From NCBI RefSeq assembly GCF_021130785.1, contig NW_025777457.1, forward strand, positions 31,340 to 95,339: 64,000 nt of DNA, given 5' to 3'. This DNA comes from Homalodisca vitripennis (Eukaryota; Arthropoda; Insecta; Hemiptera; Cicadellidae). Below, piece after piece: positions 14,074-24,545 of this stretch; within the stretch, counting starts at the first letter, position 1; every line of letters starts with the position of its first letter. The notes under the pieces were generated by a model. That model worked only from the letters and a program-made list of their open reading frames with translations, ran no database searches and had not been told where the DNA came from. The position numbers and the translations under genes were made by a program.

Positions 14074-16504
14074 AGCATAAACTAAAAACTCAGCATGCAG
14101 GCAATTGAGAGTGTATACAAATATTTACGGTAAAATCTAGAGTCTGCTAGCCACATTGACATTACGGATATCCTTGTGAATAATTAGATTACATACTTAT
14201 TTGTATTAAATACGTAAACAGACAATAACTTTTTTATTTGTTAAAGAACATCTGCCTAGTGCATTTATTAAGGAATTTTTTTTAAATGAATTACTAATAT
14301 TACGTTTGGTTTAAATAAAGCCAACTAGAGTAACTAGAAATTATAAATGAGTAAATAGAAAATGTGAGAAGTTCTCCAATGCATACATAAATAAACCTTG
14401 TAAATATCTGCAGTTTCCAAGAAAGGGATATGAGTAAGATCTGGTTGGAAATAATTTATTTGTGTACGGTTTTTTTCAATGGTTCATCATCCAAGTGTAG
14501 TATCTAGTTTAAGTTTATTATGTTTTGATAACGCAACAGGACAGTCCTTTCCACCCTATATAATACGTCATAAGGTCGATAAGCTTTGGGCAACTTGGAC
14601 AAGGTGGTTCCCCTGAGATTAGACATGACATGAGTAAACGTGACTGGATCGATAAGGAAATTGTACAACACTAAACTTTTTACTCAACTGCTTCAAGATT
14701 TTATGGGACTAGAAGGGAAGAAGCTGGCTATTGGGTTACTAACCTCTATGACGAAATCTATGTATAATTTGTTTGTCTTGCACCAAACTCCTCACATCTC
14801 AAACATTCACTTAACATGTAGCGTTTTGTAGGGCTTTAAATAGTTGATACAAGTTACAAACATGGCAGACATCACATGCAGTTAAAAATATCAATGTGCT
14901 TGGAATGTACTTGGTTCAAATGGTGCTAGTGAATTTTATAGAGGGAAATGTCACAAAACACTGAAAGCAAATCAAAGGCAGAATTTTGAAAAGCATGATT
15001 AATCCTTGTAGACAATGATACCATTACCTATTTCTTAATCAAGATAGACATACAACCTTCACTGTGGTTATTAAAGCATTTATCAAATGACAAGAAAAAA
15101 CTGACAATTCAGTTCAAAATTGGGTAATCAAGATAAAGACTCTGAACATGCCTCTTAGATAAAGTGACCTGTCACTTAGTTGGGTACCATTGCGTCCGTA
15201 CGAAAAACATTTAACGGCAAAAGAGACAGATGGTAGTTAAAAACAGGAAAGATTGCCAAACTACAGAGAAAACTTTATGAAGGTTTCACTTTTGATAAAG
15301 ATCTCGCGTTTTTCTTATGATGAGCACAGTGTTAGTACCATAGGCCTGCACAATATTCGTAAAGATTAAAAATGAAAAATCAGTCGTATAGCGTTTATAA
15401 CATTTTTTTGCAATCAACAGACAATAAATTACGTTAATTAAATTTGAATTGAATTTTGAAGGATTTATTTTGCGTAACTTTTATTATAAACTTTGATTTT
15501 ATGTGAATGTTGTAAAATAGTTGTATTTTAGTTTGTTTATTAATTTAGAGTTAAATTTAATTTATTTTAAAATATGTTTATGAAAAAGCTATTGGGCAAA
15601 CAAGTTGTCCATTTTGATTATTAATTCTAAAAGTAGTAAACGACATTTCTTGTAATAATATATTAGTAAGCAAATGATTTAGCGTTTAAAAACTAAAAAT
15701 TTAACCATTTTTTAAGTATCAAAAAACCTATTATTCTAATAATTAAAGTATCTTTATTGCATCATTTTCGTATAATTCAGATTTAACCCTTAGGATAAAT
15801 GAAAATTGCAAATACATTTACCAAATTATCGAGTAGATAGACAATTTTATATTTATTAACAAAATATGTGAACGGATAACCGATAAACTGAGGTGCGGAA
15901 TGCCTGACGGTGGGTTCTTGTTGTTTTCTGAATGGTATGTTTGTATGAAGGTGATAGACTGTAGAATATTAGTGAGAGGGAATTGAGGTAGATTCATTTC
16001 TTTGTCTGTTGCATGATTTAATTATAACACGTACAATATTAATGAAGCTATTCTAGTTTTTACATACGATATTATTTAAAGATACCGATTATTCATGTAC
16101 TACGAAAATGACATTCATCCAAGTTTGTTTATAATATCGTTAAAGCTGGATATCGTTACGATATCTCATGATAGAAGAAATTACTAATGAAGTAGAAATT
16201 TGTTTTAGTAATGTGCATCTACCGCCACAGACAATTTGAGCAGATGCAAAATATAGGCTTACTTTCAAACGGGCTTTAAATTATTCAAGCAGTCTGAGTC
16301 AAACATCCTCAGGAGGTAACTTTCCTTAGACCCTGGATGAACTATAATGAGATCTAAGTGAATAATTTGTACATACTTAAAATGTCTTGAGGTTTGTATT
16401 CAGGCCAGAGGCCGCAGTCGTGTAAATTTTGTTTTATCTCGGGTGTTGGTTTCAGTTCCTTGGCTTGTGTGTGGTGTTTATAAAAAAGATAAAAATAGAA
16501 TTCT

Positions 16505-16524
16505 ATATAGACCAAGGTCTATAT
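16505..16524. repeat. Perfect inverted repeat, 9-bp arms
   Basis: ATATAGACC and GGTCTATAT are separated by AA. The repeat is preserved exactly in block A2 at 56,553-56,572. It lies about 270 bp beyond the donor site of the neuroligin-like exon, inside what would be its first intron. Function unknown. Confidence 0.7.
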
Positions 16525-16795
16525 GTAGCCTTGAAAATTTATCGATAAGAAAATATATGAGATTGCATAAAAAATGAAAAACGGCATATCTCCATATCTA
16601 ACAATCGGAAACCGTATGGCCACATGTTTTCCCGGTTGGTAAGTAAAATTTCAATGTTTTAACTAATATCGTTTGCTAACTCACACCTCACATTCTTCAC
16701 TGACACTCAAACACAGCTGTGCCTTTATACTCAATATATCGGGCGTGGAAATTAAAGTCCGGTTTAAATTTGAATGAGACGCTTATCAAACCCAC

Positions 16796-17062
16796 CCCAC
16801 GGACCGGGCCGGCTTGCGTGTCCACAATGCGAGAACTGTAGCGAGGCCCCGGTTCCACTGGAGCCAACATCAACACGAGCGCTATGAGACATATCCACAT
16901 TGCCATCCCACATCATACGAGGCCGTGGCTTCCATAGCTCACGATACACTGATAATATCCCATTCTTCTCGTCATCTCTCTTGTTTCCAGATGTCTGTCA
17001 TATTAACAATATCTTCCATTTCTGTTTCCCTCCACCTCTGTCCTCAGCGCCTTGCGTAGCTC
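16796..17062 (-). CDS. Neuroligin-like first coding exon (copy 1, intact)
   Basis: Read on the minus strand this is a 267-bp exon. It follows a good acceptor (T-rich tract ending TTTGTTTTAG at 17,063) and precedes a GTGGGT donor at 16,795-16,790. Coding starts at ATG 16,906, with an in-frame TGA nine bases upstream. The exon therefore has about 156 bp of 5' UTR and 37 codons ending in phase 0. The peptide begins with a hydrophobic signal sequence (about residues 3-16, WICLIALVLMLAPV). It then has YSSRIVDTQAGPVRG, matching the start of the carboxylesterase-fold domain (SR-V-T--G-VRG) as found in insect neuroligins, postsynaptic adhesion proteins that bind neurexin. Other cholinesterase-like adhesion proteins or a secreted esterase are possible alternatives. 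Later exons would lie at lower coordinates on the minus strand; I see none between here and position 1. The second copy at 56,845-57,085 is damaged. Confidence 0.6.
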
Positions 17063-17301
17063 CTAAAACAAAGATAAAGCAATTAATGGATTACAACAGG
17101 ATTTTTCAAATTAAATTTTTTTTATTTTTGAGCCTTAACAAAACAGCTTGAAAATATTTTGTTTTATAGTGTAAAATATTGTTTTTAAAAATGAAATGTA
17201 AAATTAACATTACTTAATATCGTACTTATTTGGGTCAACAACTCACAATTCCTTAAATTTAACAAAATAATTAAGGGTAACTTTTAATTATTATATTCTT
17301 A

Positions 17302-17325
17302 GTCTTAAGCTCAACAGCTTAAGAC
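17302..17325. repeat. Perfect inverted repeat, 10-bp arms
   Basis: GTCTTAAGCT and AGCTTAAGAC flank the loop CAAC. It is unchanged in block A2 at 57,325-57,348. No T-run follows, so it is not a bacterial-type terminator. Function unknown. Confidence 0.7.
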
Positions 17326-17504
17326 ATTGTAAATAATGTCATTACATTTTTGTAAAAGGTAAGTTAACAAAATCGTTAGGTATGTGAATCAATTTTCGTA
17401 TGTGAATTTAGAAATTTAACGTTTCTTAATTTTTGTATTTTAATTAGTATATTGAACACAGGGATTTTAATGTATATGTTTCAGTCTGATTATATTTTTT
17501 ATTT

Positions 17505-17577
17505 TTATTTTAGGTTAGTTATGACACTGTTTATTGCTTTGTATGATTAACGACAATAAAGGAATTTGGATTTGAAC
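17505..17577 (+). mobile_element. Non-LTR retrotransposon 3' tail
   Basis: The segment ends acgacaataaaggaatttgg followed by atttgaac, a polyadenylation-like signal followed by short ATTTG-type repeats. That is the usual 3' end of Jockey/CR1-like elements, and a similar end occurs at 34,020-34,058. The same tail is present in A2 at about 57,505-57,581, so the insertion predates the duplication. No coding part is visible. Confidence 0.4.
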
Positions 17578-17905
17578 TTTATGATGAAATCCACGTAACT
17601 TCATGATTTTAACTGCTCATACAGTTAGTTCTTAATGAATTAGAAAGAATTAAAAGGACAATAAGAGAGTTACCAAGAATATTTGATCCCCAAGAAATCC
17701 ACTTCTCTATCAAGCATGCTACCACTCGATTGTCCCCAACAAGCGATACAAGGCGCGAGTACAACTCAACACTTCAGACACCAGATCTCAGGGATCATCA
17801 TTCCAGCTACATATATAGGAACATATTTATGGGAGAAAAATATTGGCCAGAGCAATTATAAGTTAAATATATTCAGGCACATATTAACTTACAGAAATAA
17901 GTAAT
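17578..17905 (+). repeat. Three-copy repeat with an open frame (copy 1)
   Basis: This segment has counterparts at 57,581-57,943 (within A2) and 61,655-62,022 (outside A2). All three begin with a shared motif (atgaaatccacgtaacttcatga or close), then an open plus-strand frame. This copy (17,683-17,904, 73 codons) lacks 34 bp that copies 2 and 3 retain, followed by a further 2-bp loss about 35 bp on. Together these total 36 bp and restore the frame. The peptide shares TQHFRHQI and IPATYIG with the others. Family unknown; it may be the degenerate C-terminus of a mobile element protein. Confidence 0.5.
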
Positions 17906-19289
17906 GATTTTCAAGCACGTAAATTAAAAGCTAAAACTTTAAGGAGATATTACCTGGAAACGTATACATTATTATAGTGGTCGGTTTCAAGTAGGGTCAC
18001 TATTTTAAAATATTAGTTATTTATAAAACTAATAACTTTTATACATTTACTATATACAAATGAACACTTCAAATCGTATTTGGGTTTTTTAATTGGTTGT
18101 TTATAGTGTTCATAGGATCCACTGTAATATAGTTATAACAGTTTTGTTTTGTACAACATCTTTTGCCGGATTTGGGCAAGACTAAAAGCTGACATCATGT
18201 ACTACTTTAAATGAATAACTTCACGGGAGTGATGAAATTAATGTTTTCTTTATTAGGGAAGTTATCCAGGTAACGAATTAAACCCGGCGCGAGTAATGTT
18301 ACGCCTGGATATATACTCACATGTTGGTGTGGTGATATACTCAGTGTATAGTGTGGGCATGTAGTGCATGGGCCTGTGATGGGTATCGCACGAGATTGAT
18401 TGAACAACTAATTCATTGCAAGTCTTGATAAATAGGGCTTTGTTATATAAAGAGTAGATTACGAAAGTCCCTAGTATGAGCCACATTTTTAATCATAGGA
18501 GGTCAATAGATAGTCATAAATTCGGTGTTGACTATATCAAGATAGAATCGTCTAGTATGAGTTCAAACTGTTATTTGATGGATAGTCAGAACTTCAACTA
18601 GTGTTGTCCTTAGATGCGTAAGACACCTATATGTTCAAAATTCCTTTTAGAGGTTGTATATTTGTATACCAAAACCTTCACCAGCCTACATGACGAACTG
18701 ATAATTGAGCAGCCTTAAAAGATGATAGTCCGCAATTTCAAAGGTGACCACCTCAGTCGTTTCTAACGTGGCAGTGTCTGTGGTCAATGCGGTGACTTTA
18801 GACCAATCGCTGCGACGGTCAGGCAGGTGCTGCAATGCACTAATTGTGATAATGTCCTAAACGTGCATTTCGTTTTAATTGTTACAGTGGTTATAGTACA
18901 TAAAAGCTGATATTGTGATATTGGGGCCACAGAACCTTCCATTGATAACGACACCACGCCATTGTAACACTATTACTAATTTCAATTTTGAGTACTCCAC
19001 AGTTATGGACAAATACATTTTTGCAACTAAATGTATTCTAAATACTTAAAATTTAAAGGGTAGTGGTATGACAGTTACAATTTTAGATCATGGTTATATT
19101 ACAGGTGGAGACATGCTAAGGTCGGGATCACACATCTGACATGAAAGACATGACTAATGACTACTCCTGCTCCGTCTCAGATATGAACAGCCCATACCTC
19201 ATTACGTACACAGTTTATGCTGTAGTCAGATGATGGAGTTTTAACTTCGAAATATGGTAGCAAATTTCATACAGAGGCTGAACTAAAAA

Positions 19290-20195
19290 AAACCCCAGGG
19301 ACGCCATTGGGATGTCAGTGTGGCTACTCAAACTTGCTACAAGCACATTTTTAGACCGCTCACAAAATTGATCAATTTCTCATTTGAAAACTGGAAATTT
19401 TCCATCCTCTTTGAAGACTGCCAAAGTCATTCCGATTTTCAAAAAAGGCGATCCTTGCCTCGCAAGCAACTATCGCCCAATCTCAATTCTTCCTGTGTTC
19501 AGCAAAATGTATGAAAAATTATTCTATGAAAGACTGGAAAGCTTTCTAGAAAAAAACAAAATTCTGAATCGAGAACAATTTGGATTCCGAAAAAGCAAAT
19601 CCACAATTGACGCGGTGAACAGCCTTCTGGACAATGTTTTGGATGGACTGGAAAGTCGTGAACATGTGCTTAAGCATATTCCTCTATCTTTCCAAAGCCT
19701 TTGACTGTGTGCATCACGGGACACTGATGCAACAGTTAGAAAATGTGGCGTCCGGGGTCACCCACACTTATGGCTCACTTCTTTTCTAAAAGATCGAGAT
19801 CAGCGTGTGATGATCTCGAGCGTCGTTTCCAGCATAATAAAAATGGCTCATGGTGTCCCTCAGGGATCTATCCTTGGACCTCTCCTTTTCCTGATTTATG
19901 TCTGTAGATTGAGCTCAGTAATCCAACTTGGGGCACTGGTACAATATGCTGACGACACGACTCTCTGTTTCAAAAGCAATTCAAAACAAGACCTGGAAAT
20001 CAAATCTTTTGTGGGATTGAACGCATGCATTCAATATTTCACAGAATTGAACTTGACAACAAACCAGTCAAAATCAAGTGTCATCAATGTTCATGTCTTC
20101 GTCAGCATGATCATGCGATGCGACCTTCTGTCATTGCGGATAATGCCCTTTAGAGGATACAGATTCCACAAAGTTTCTGGGGATGTTCCTTGACT
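19290..20195 (+). mobile_element. Non-LTR retrotransposon RT remnant (Jockey/CR1-like)
   Basis: This is a frameshifted reverse transcriptase. In order: PLTKLINFSFENWKF (RT domain 0-1, 19,353 on), then in the next frame VIPIFKKGD and SNYRPISILP (about 19,430-19,490), REQFGFRKSKST (about 19,570), a shifted LSKAFDCVHHGTL (catalytic A motif, about 19,690), then GVPQGSILGPLLFLIY (19,852 on) and YADDTT (catalytic C motif, 19,945-19,962). Such enzymes copy element RNA at nicked chromosomal targets. At least two frameshifts break it, the endonuclease part is missing, and no 3' tail is seen. It lies exactly between blocks A1 and C1 and is not found beside A2 or C2. Confidence 0.9.
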
Positions 20196-20580
20196 AAATA
20201 CAAATTTAAAATACGTTTGGACAATTTTTATATGTAATTTTATACCCAGTTTCTGAAAAATATATAACTGGACGATCCCATCGAAAGATAAGTCCCAGAT
20301 TAAAGTCTTAGATAAGACTTTAATTAAACTATTACATGAAACTTTGCGAAGGTTTTTCAGTAAATTCAGTCTAAACAGTGATAAATATGAAGTAGTAATA
20401 TTAATTTTGAACTCCGTAATAATATAAATCGTGTAAGCTAGCTTATACATTTCCCCCTATTATATAATGACGTATTCCTTGAAAATCAAATTACTCACTA
20501 TTCTTGCTATATTAAAACTATTTCAATGTTTTAAATTTGAAATTATGTATAAACATGTCCTACGAAACCAGAAAAATTCT
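20196..20580 (+). repeat. Duplicated block C, copy 1
   Basis: The block matches 47,050-47,405 in the same orientation. Shared runs include ataactggacgat, cgaaagataagtccca, cagtgataaatatgaagta and aataatataaatcgtgtaag. Identity is around 85-90% by eye, with an extra segment of about 30 bp in this copy near 20,300-20,330. No coding content is recognised; the minus-strand frame at 20,091-20,450 is chance, because it spans the RT remnant and this block. Confidence 0.8.
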
Positions 20581-21077
20581 AGATAAATATAAAAATAAAT
20601 AAAAATTCAAATAAATGACTCTATTCTTAGTGACACAATTATGTTTGTTGTGACAAGATGGGTAATTCAGGAGGATGACAAAACATAAACAACCAAAGCT
20701 AATTATTTGTATTTAAAATTAGTTAAACACAGTTTAGTAAAATTTAACAATGTAATATTTAATAACTTTTCAATACATAAAAATAAGAACTAACTGATCA
20801 TAGCGAGGTGGGTTCGCTAGAATTAAAATAAGGAGTAAGTTCACCAGAAACTTATAACGTTTGTACGTTAATTAGATAGTCTAGCTTAGCCTTGATTTTA
20901 ACAGTAGTTGACTTGCAGCGTTAAATCACTTAATGATAAGATTGATCAACGTTTACCATAATTAAAAAAAACTCTTTGTTGAGACGTGTTTACTGATATA
21001 TTAGTTAAAGTTTTAGATATTTTTAAGGACATATCAAGTAAAAGTTATCTCATTATTAAACAAAAAGTTTGTGTAGG

Positions 21078-21078
<1 letters not shown>
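20581..21078. other. Unassigned AT-rich DNA between C1 and B1
   Basis: No feature seen. The corresponding interval between C2 and B2 (47,406-49,675) is about 2.3 kb longer-range DNA and does not align by eye. Confidence 0.4.

Positions 21079-21157
<79 letters not shown>
21079..21157. repeat. (AC)n microsatellite at left edge of B1
   Basis: About 39 AC units. Homology with B2 starts immediately after it. B2 has no such run at its edge, although a larger (CA)n lies at 46,522-46,629. Long reading frames over this tract (poly Cys-Val) are artefacts. Confidence 0.95.
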
Positions 21158-21159
<2 letters not shown>

Positions 21160-22657
21160 CATTAGTGCCTTTTGATGATAATGACTAACCATGTAGTAAT
21201 AGTAAAAAGTATTAACAGTAAGATAAAATAACAATACACTTACCTTGTTTATTTTTATAAATTAAAATCTTTTAATTCTTAATAATCATAATTAATAATT
21301 CTTGCTACTGCTCCTATAAAATTTTCTAAAATTCATAAAAATATTGATTTTTATCAATACGTAACCTATCTACGAGTATAACCATTTAATCATTAATTTT
21401 CAATCCTTTATATTACGTTCGTGAACACTGTACCTACACAACCAAAGTAAGGATATATTGAGGTCTTAATTTGTATCTAAATTGTAGTTTTTTTATTTAA
21501 TTTTTTTATTTTAGACATTGTTTTTGCATCGTTGTCAAATAATACAATACATTAGCAAGTAAATGTTAAGGCCATATCGAAATAAACTTTGAATTTGAAC
21601 CATATATCATGCATAATTAGAATTACATTTCCGAGCAGAAAAAAAATATATTTTGACCGAAATGATAATGTACTTAAATGATAATGTATTTTAAGAAACA
21701 GAGTTAAATAATTTATGACCAAAGTAGTAGGTTTAATTTTCATTAATAATTAACATAGGTTCTCTGTTGTTCTATTGTTAGAGTTCTATTTTTAGAGCTC
21801 TGACCTGCAAATTTAAGAACCTGTTTGTTAGTGAACACAACGTCAGTACAAAGATAAATTAATAAACAGTGTTAAGGGAGTGTTAATGCTCTATCTGACG
21901 TAAAATATTCTCTCCAACTCTCTCGCGGCTCGAGTCCCCAGACTATCAGTAAGTCCACGCGGAACAAAAGTTATATTACAATTCTGAAAAAAAGGAAAAC
22001 ATTATGTTCCACGTCAGAATTAACTCAAACATGCAAGCTTAATCCACCCCGAATCTGGAGGTTTACATTGTCAAAAACTGTAATATTATTAAATCGAAAA
22101 AGAGTCATATTTTGCTAATGTGGCTCAACAGAAGCCGCTGCTTTTCGATAAAAAAAATGAAACATTAGTAAATTATGTAGAGAGTATAATGAAATTCAAA
22201 TTGAGATAGGAAGTTTATACTATTAATTTCAAAAGAGTAGTTTAGTTCATTAATGAATTTTTTATATATTGGAGTATCCAACGTTGGTTGAACTTTGTAT
22301 ATTTTAGGATTAGGATAGCCTTAATAATTTTCAAACCAGTCGGTTAAGACACCCTGACCGATTTGAAAAAGAAAAAGAAGATAGGCGGTAGCTCAAAAGC
22401 ATTTGTTTACGAGTGAAGAAGATAAGGAAGAGTCTTGTTGCAGTGCTCTGAGAGCAGACAGTATCCACAGATTCCAATAAAAAGTGAAATCAAAATTAAT
22501 TATTTGAATTAAATAATTTAATAATTTATTATAAAGTTTGCATATTTGCATTAAACAGTGGTTAGACTGCTTAGTTAAAGAAGAGCATTTAGATTTTCAT
22601 GTAACTGTAGAAAATGTTATCCACGCGAGAGTATCAACTAAGCTCTTATATTCTTTA
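21158..22657 (+). repeat. Duplicated block B, copy 1 (about 1.5 kb)
   Basis: The block matches 49,676-51,175 at roughly 93-96% identity by eye. It includes retroelement-like tail sequence (aaataaactttgaatttgaac at 21,580-21,600). It ends inside the coiled-coil gene: codons corresponding to the first 33 or so codons of the 51,075 ORF are present at about 22,541-22,646. The sequences then diverge after gtatca and the frame stops at about 22,674. This copy therefore lacks the rest of the coiled-coil gene and all of the capsid-like gene. Confidence 0.85.
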
Positions 22658-22676
22658 TTATTACTAGTAGGGTAAG
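22541..22676 (+). pseudogene. 5' fragment of coiled-coil gene (truncated duplicate)
   Basis: The frame reads CLVKEEHLDFHVTVENVIHA, differing from the intact copy by one residue (D for E) in this span. Homology breaks after GTATCA and unrelated AT-rich DNA closes the frame. The substitutions in the duplicated part keep the frame open. This is a relic of the gene at 51,075-51,614. Confidence 0.7.
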
Positions 22677-22959
22677 ATTTAAATCACTTGTAAACGAAAG
22701 AGATTTCTTTTAATTTTTATAGGTTTACATTCGTTATTAGCCTATTACAATAGGTATTTAGAGACCGCTAACACGTGTTTGTGTATCTTGTGCATGAAAT
22801 CAAGAATCTTTATTTTGTCGTTGACATAATACATATGTATAGACAAAGTCATATTACAGCTTTAATTAGCTACAGTAAATTTTTTCTTCAATAATTTATG
22901 ACATAAAAAATTATAAATATTTGAGTATATCATTAGCTAACAGGCATGAGTTTTAAGTT
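22677..22959. other. Unassigned AT-rich DNA
   Basis: Nothing recognised. Confidence 0.4.
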
Positions 22960-23850
22960 TTACTAGGCTATAATAAATAAATATTGCACGTAAAAATAGA
23001 TATTGCACATAAAAGTAACATACATAAGAATAAATTATCACAAACAAAATAATTATTATAAAAGACAAAGCAGCATAAAAACATTGAAGTTAAATAACAA
23101 ATAAAACTGCACATAAAAGTTTAAATATAACATATACAACAATATTGCACCAGCTCAGAAATTTAAATGTATCACAAGTATTATTATAGGGATATAGTTA
23201 TCTAAAAAATATCTATTTGTTCCAAAATAAAAAATTCTTGAACTGAAAATAGACTGGGTTATTCAATAGTAATTCATAAAAATTTTGTTAACAAAAACTT
23301 TTGATTGTTTAAATAATTGATAATTTTAATATATTTATTAATTTTATTATAGATTTTGAAATACATTTCCACGTGGCTATTGAGTGTTTTCTCAAGCCTG
23401 GAATGCGTCCTTGAAATATTACTACTATTTCTGGTGTGATAAGAATGCTCATCATTTTGAAAAGTTGAAGGTAGGCATTTTTTTCAGTGCATAAGATAAA
23501 AGTTCATAAATATACAAATTAAATATTGTTGGAATTTTTAATAATTGATACAGCGGCCTGCAGTGGGCATCATCTACTTCATTTGCGAGAATACGAATAA
23601 CCTTTTTTTGAATAATTAAAATATCTTTTGTTCTACTGCAACCACCCCAGAAAAGTAAGCCATATCTATAGATACTTTGAAAGAATGAAAAATAAACCAT
23701 TTTTAAATAGCTCATATTAATAAGGGCTTTAAGATGTCTAATCAGATAGTCAACTCTAGATAGCCTAATTGACACATGATCTACATGAGAATTCCATTGA
23801 AGTTTCGAAAGCCCAAAATCAGGCAAGCAAATTAAAGAAATATCATGCTT
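22960..23850 (-). mobile_element. Non-LTR retrotransposon C-terminal remnant
   Basis: An open frame at 23,826-23,452 carries the region after the RT domain typical of Jockey/CR1-like ORF2 proteins: LQWNSHVDHVSIRLSR, then YFSFFQSIYRYGLLFWGG, then IIQKKVIRIL. Past its stop, the minus strand still reads HSYHTRN, RLEKTLNSHVEMYFKIYNKI down to about 23,300. That corresponds to the conserved N-TR and K-YN-L tail of these proteins. The RT core is missing, so the element is 5' truncated. The 3' boundary is not clear in the AT-rich DNA below 23,280. Confidence 0.8.
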
Positions 23851-24119
23851 TGGAATTAATATTTAATTTTAAGCTCGAATTTTCTTTATATAATATTAGA
23901 GTATCACTGTTCACTTGGCGCGCCTATGCGACAACAACTTGGCAGTAAAAAAGCGCACAAATACTAATTTAAGGAGTCACACATTTGTGTTTTGTATACT
24001 GTACACAGTATATTCTCTTTATAAATATATGACTTTTATATCCCAATATTTGTAACATGAATCGCTTGAAATAAAAAAAGGGTTTTGTCAATAGAAATTA
24101 TATTTCATAATAATACATG
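23851..24119. other. Unassigned DNA between two retroelement remnants
   Basis: AT-rich, with one GC-richer spot (ggcgcgcctatgcg near 23,918). No feature assigned. Confidence 0.3.
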
Positions 24120-24545
24120 GAATAATAATAATAATCCCTCTATTGCATTATTTTAACAAGTTTTACATCGTATCACAATCGTCAGTAGTTTAATTCGATT
24201 TACACGATTTCATATACATATTCATACTAACAATTCATACAATCATTCAAAACACAATCGTATTGACTTTAGATCCAGTACTCCCAAATATCCCATCGGC
24301 TTATCATGAATTCATCAACACAGTAAAAAGCCTTGGACACAAAAAGGAGTTTGAGAAGTGTTTTAAATTGATTTTGATTCTTGAAAATTTTGATTTCTTT
24401 AGGGATAATTTCCTGTTGATAATCTGACACCGACTTCTTGCGCTAATTTCAGTCTGCGTTGATGAGTTCGAAAGTTGTCCCTGCCTCTAGTTTCATATTG
24501 ATGAACGTTCCTGCCACGAATCAAGGCGCAACTTGTTCTGCAGTA
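24120..24545 (-). mobile_element. Second non-LTR retrotransposon 3' fragment
   Basis: On the minus strand from about 24,540 the frame reads RGRNVHQYETRGRDNFRTHQ, the C-terminal signature (H-YETR---) of Jockey-type ORF2, followed by QEVGVRLSTGNYP and, shifted, a decayed terminal stretch to about 24,270. Below that, an ATT-repeat tail (aataataataataat at 24,121-24,135 on the plus strand) marks the 3' end. It differs from the neighbouring remnant at 22,960-23,850, so it is a separate insertion. Confidence 0.7.

Larger units (their letters stand above)
13095..19257 (+). repeat. Duplicated block A, copy 1 (about 6.2 kb)
   Basis: The block matches 53,155-59,386 in the same orientation. From about 14,100 to 17,580 the copies are nearly identical, differing by scattered substitutions and short indels. 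From about 18,100 to 18,577 (copy 2: about 58,120 to 58,690) they do not align by eye. From about 18,578 to 19,257 they align again but at lower identity, about 80-88% by eye. The block contains a minus-strand neuroligin-like exon, retroelement 3'-tail sequence near 17,530-17,577, and a 63-codon open frame (14,640-14,831) whose translation is unchanged in copy 2. That frame is not assigned to any family and may be conserved only because the whole block is young. Confidence 0.9.

Noticed and set aside
16814..17151. Plus-strand frames in block A1 (and their A2 counterparts at 56,822-57,162)
   Set aside because: They lie opposite the minus-strand exon and its UTR; no motif on the plus strand.
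20091..20450. 119-codon minus-strand frame
   Set aside because: It crosses from the RT remnant into block C1, two unrelated sequences, so it cannot be an ancestral gene.
21034..21234. Minus-strand frame of repeated Cys-Val
   Set aside because: It is the translation of the (AC)n microsatellite.
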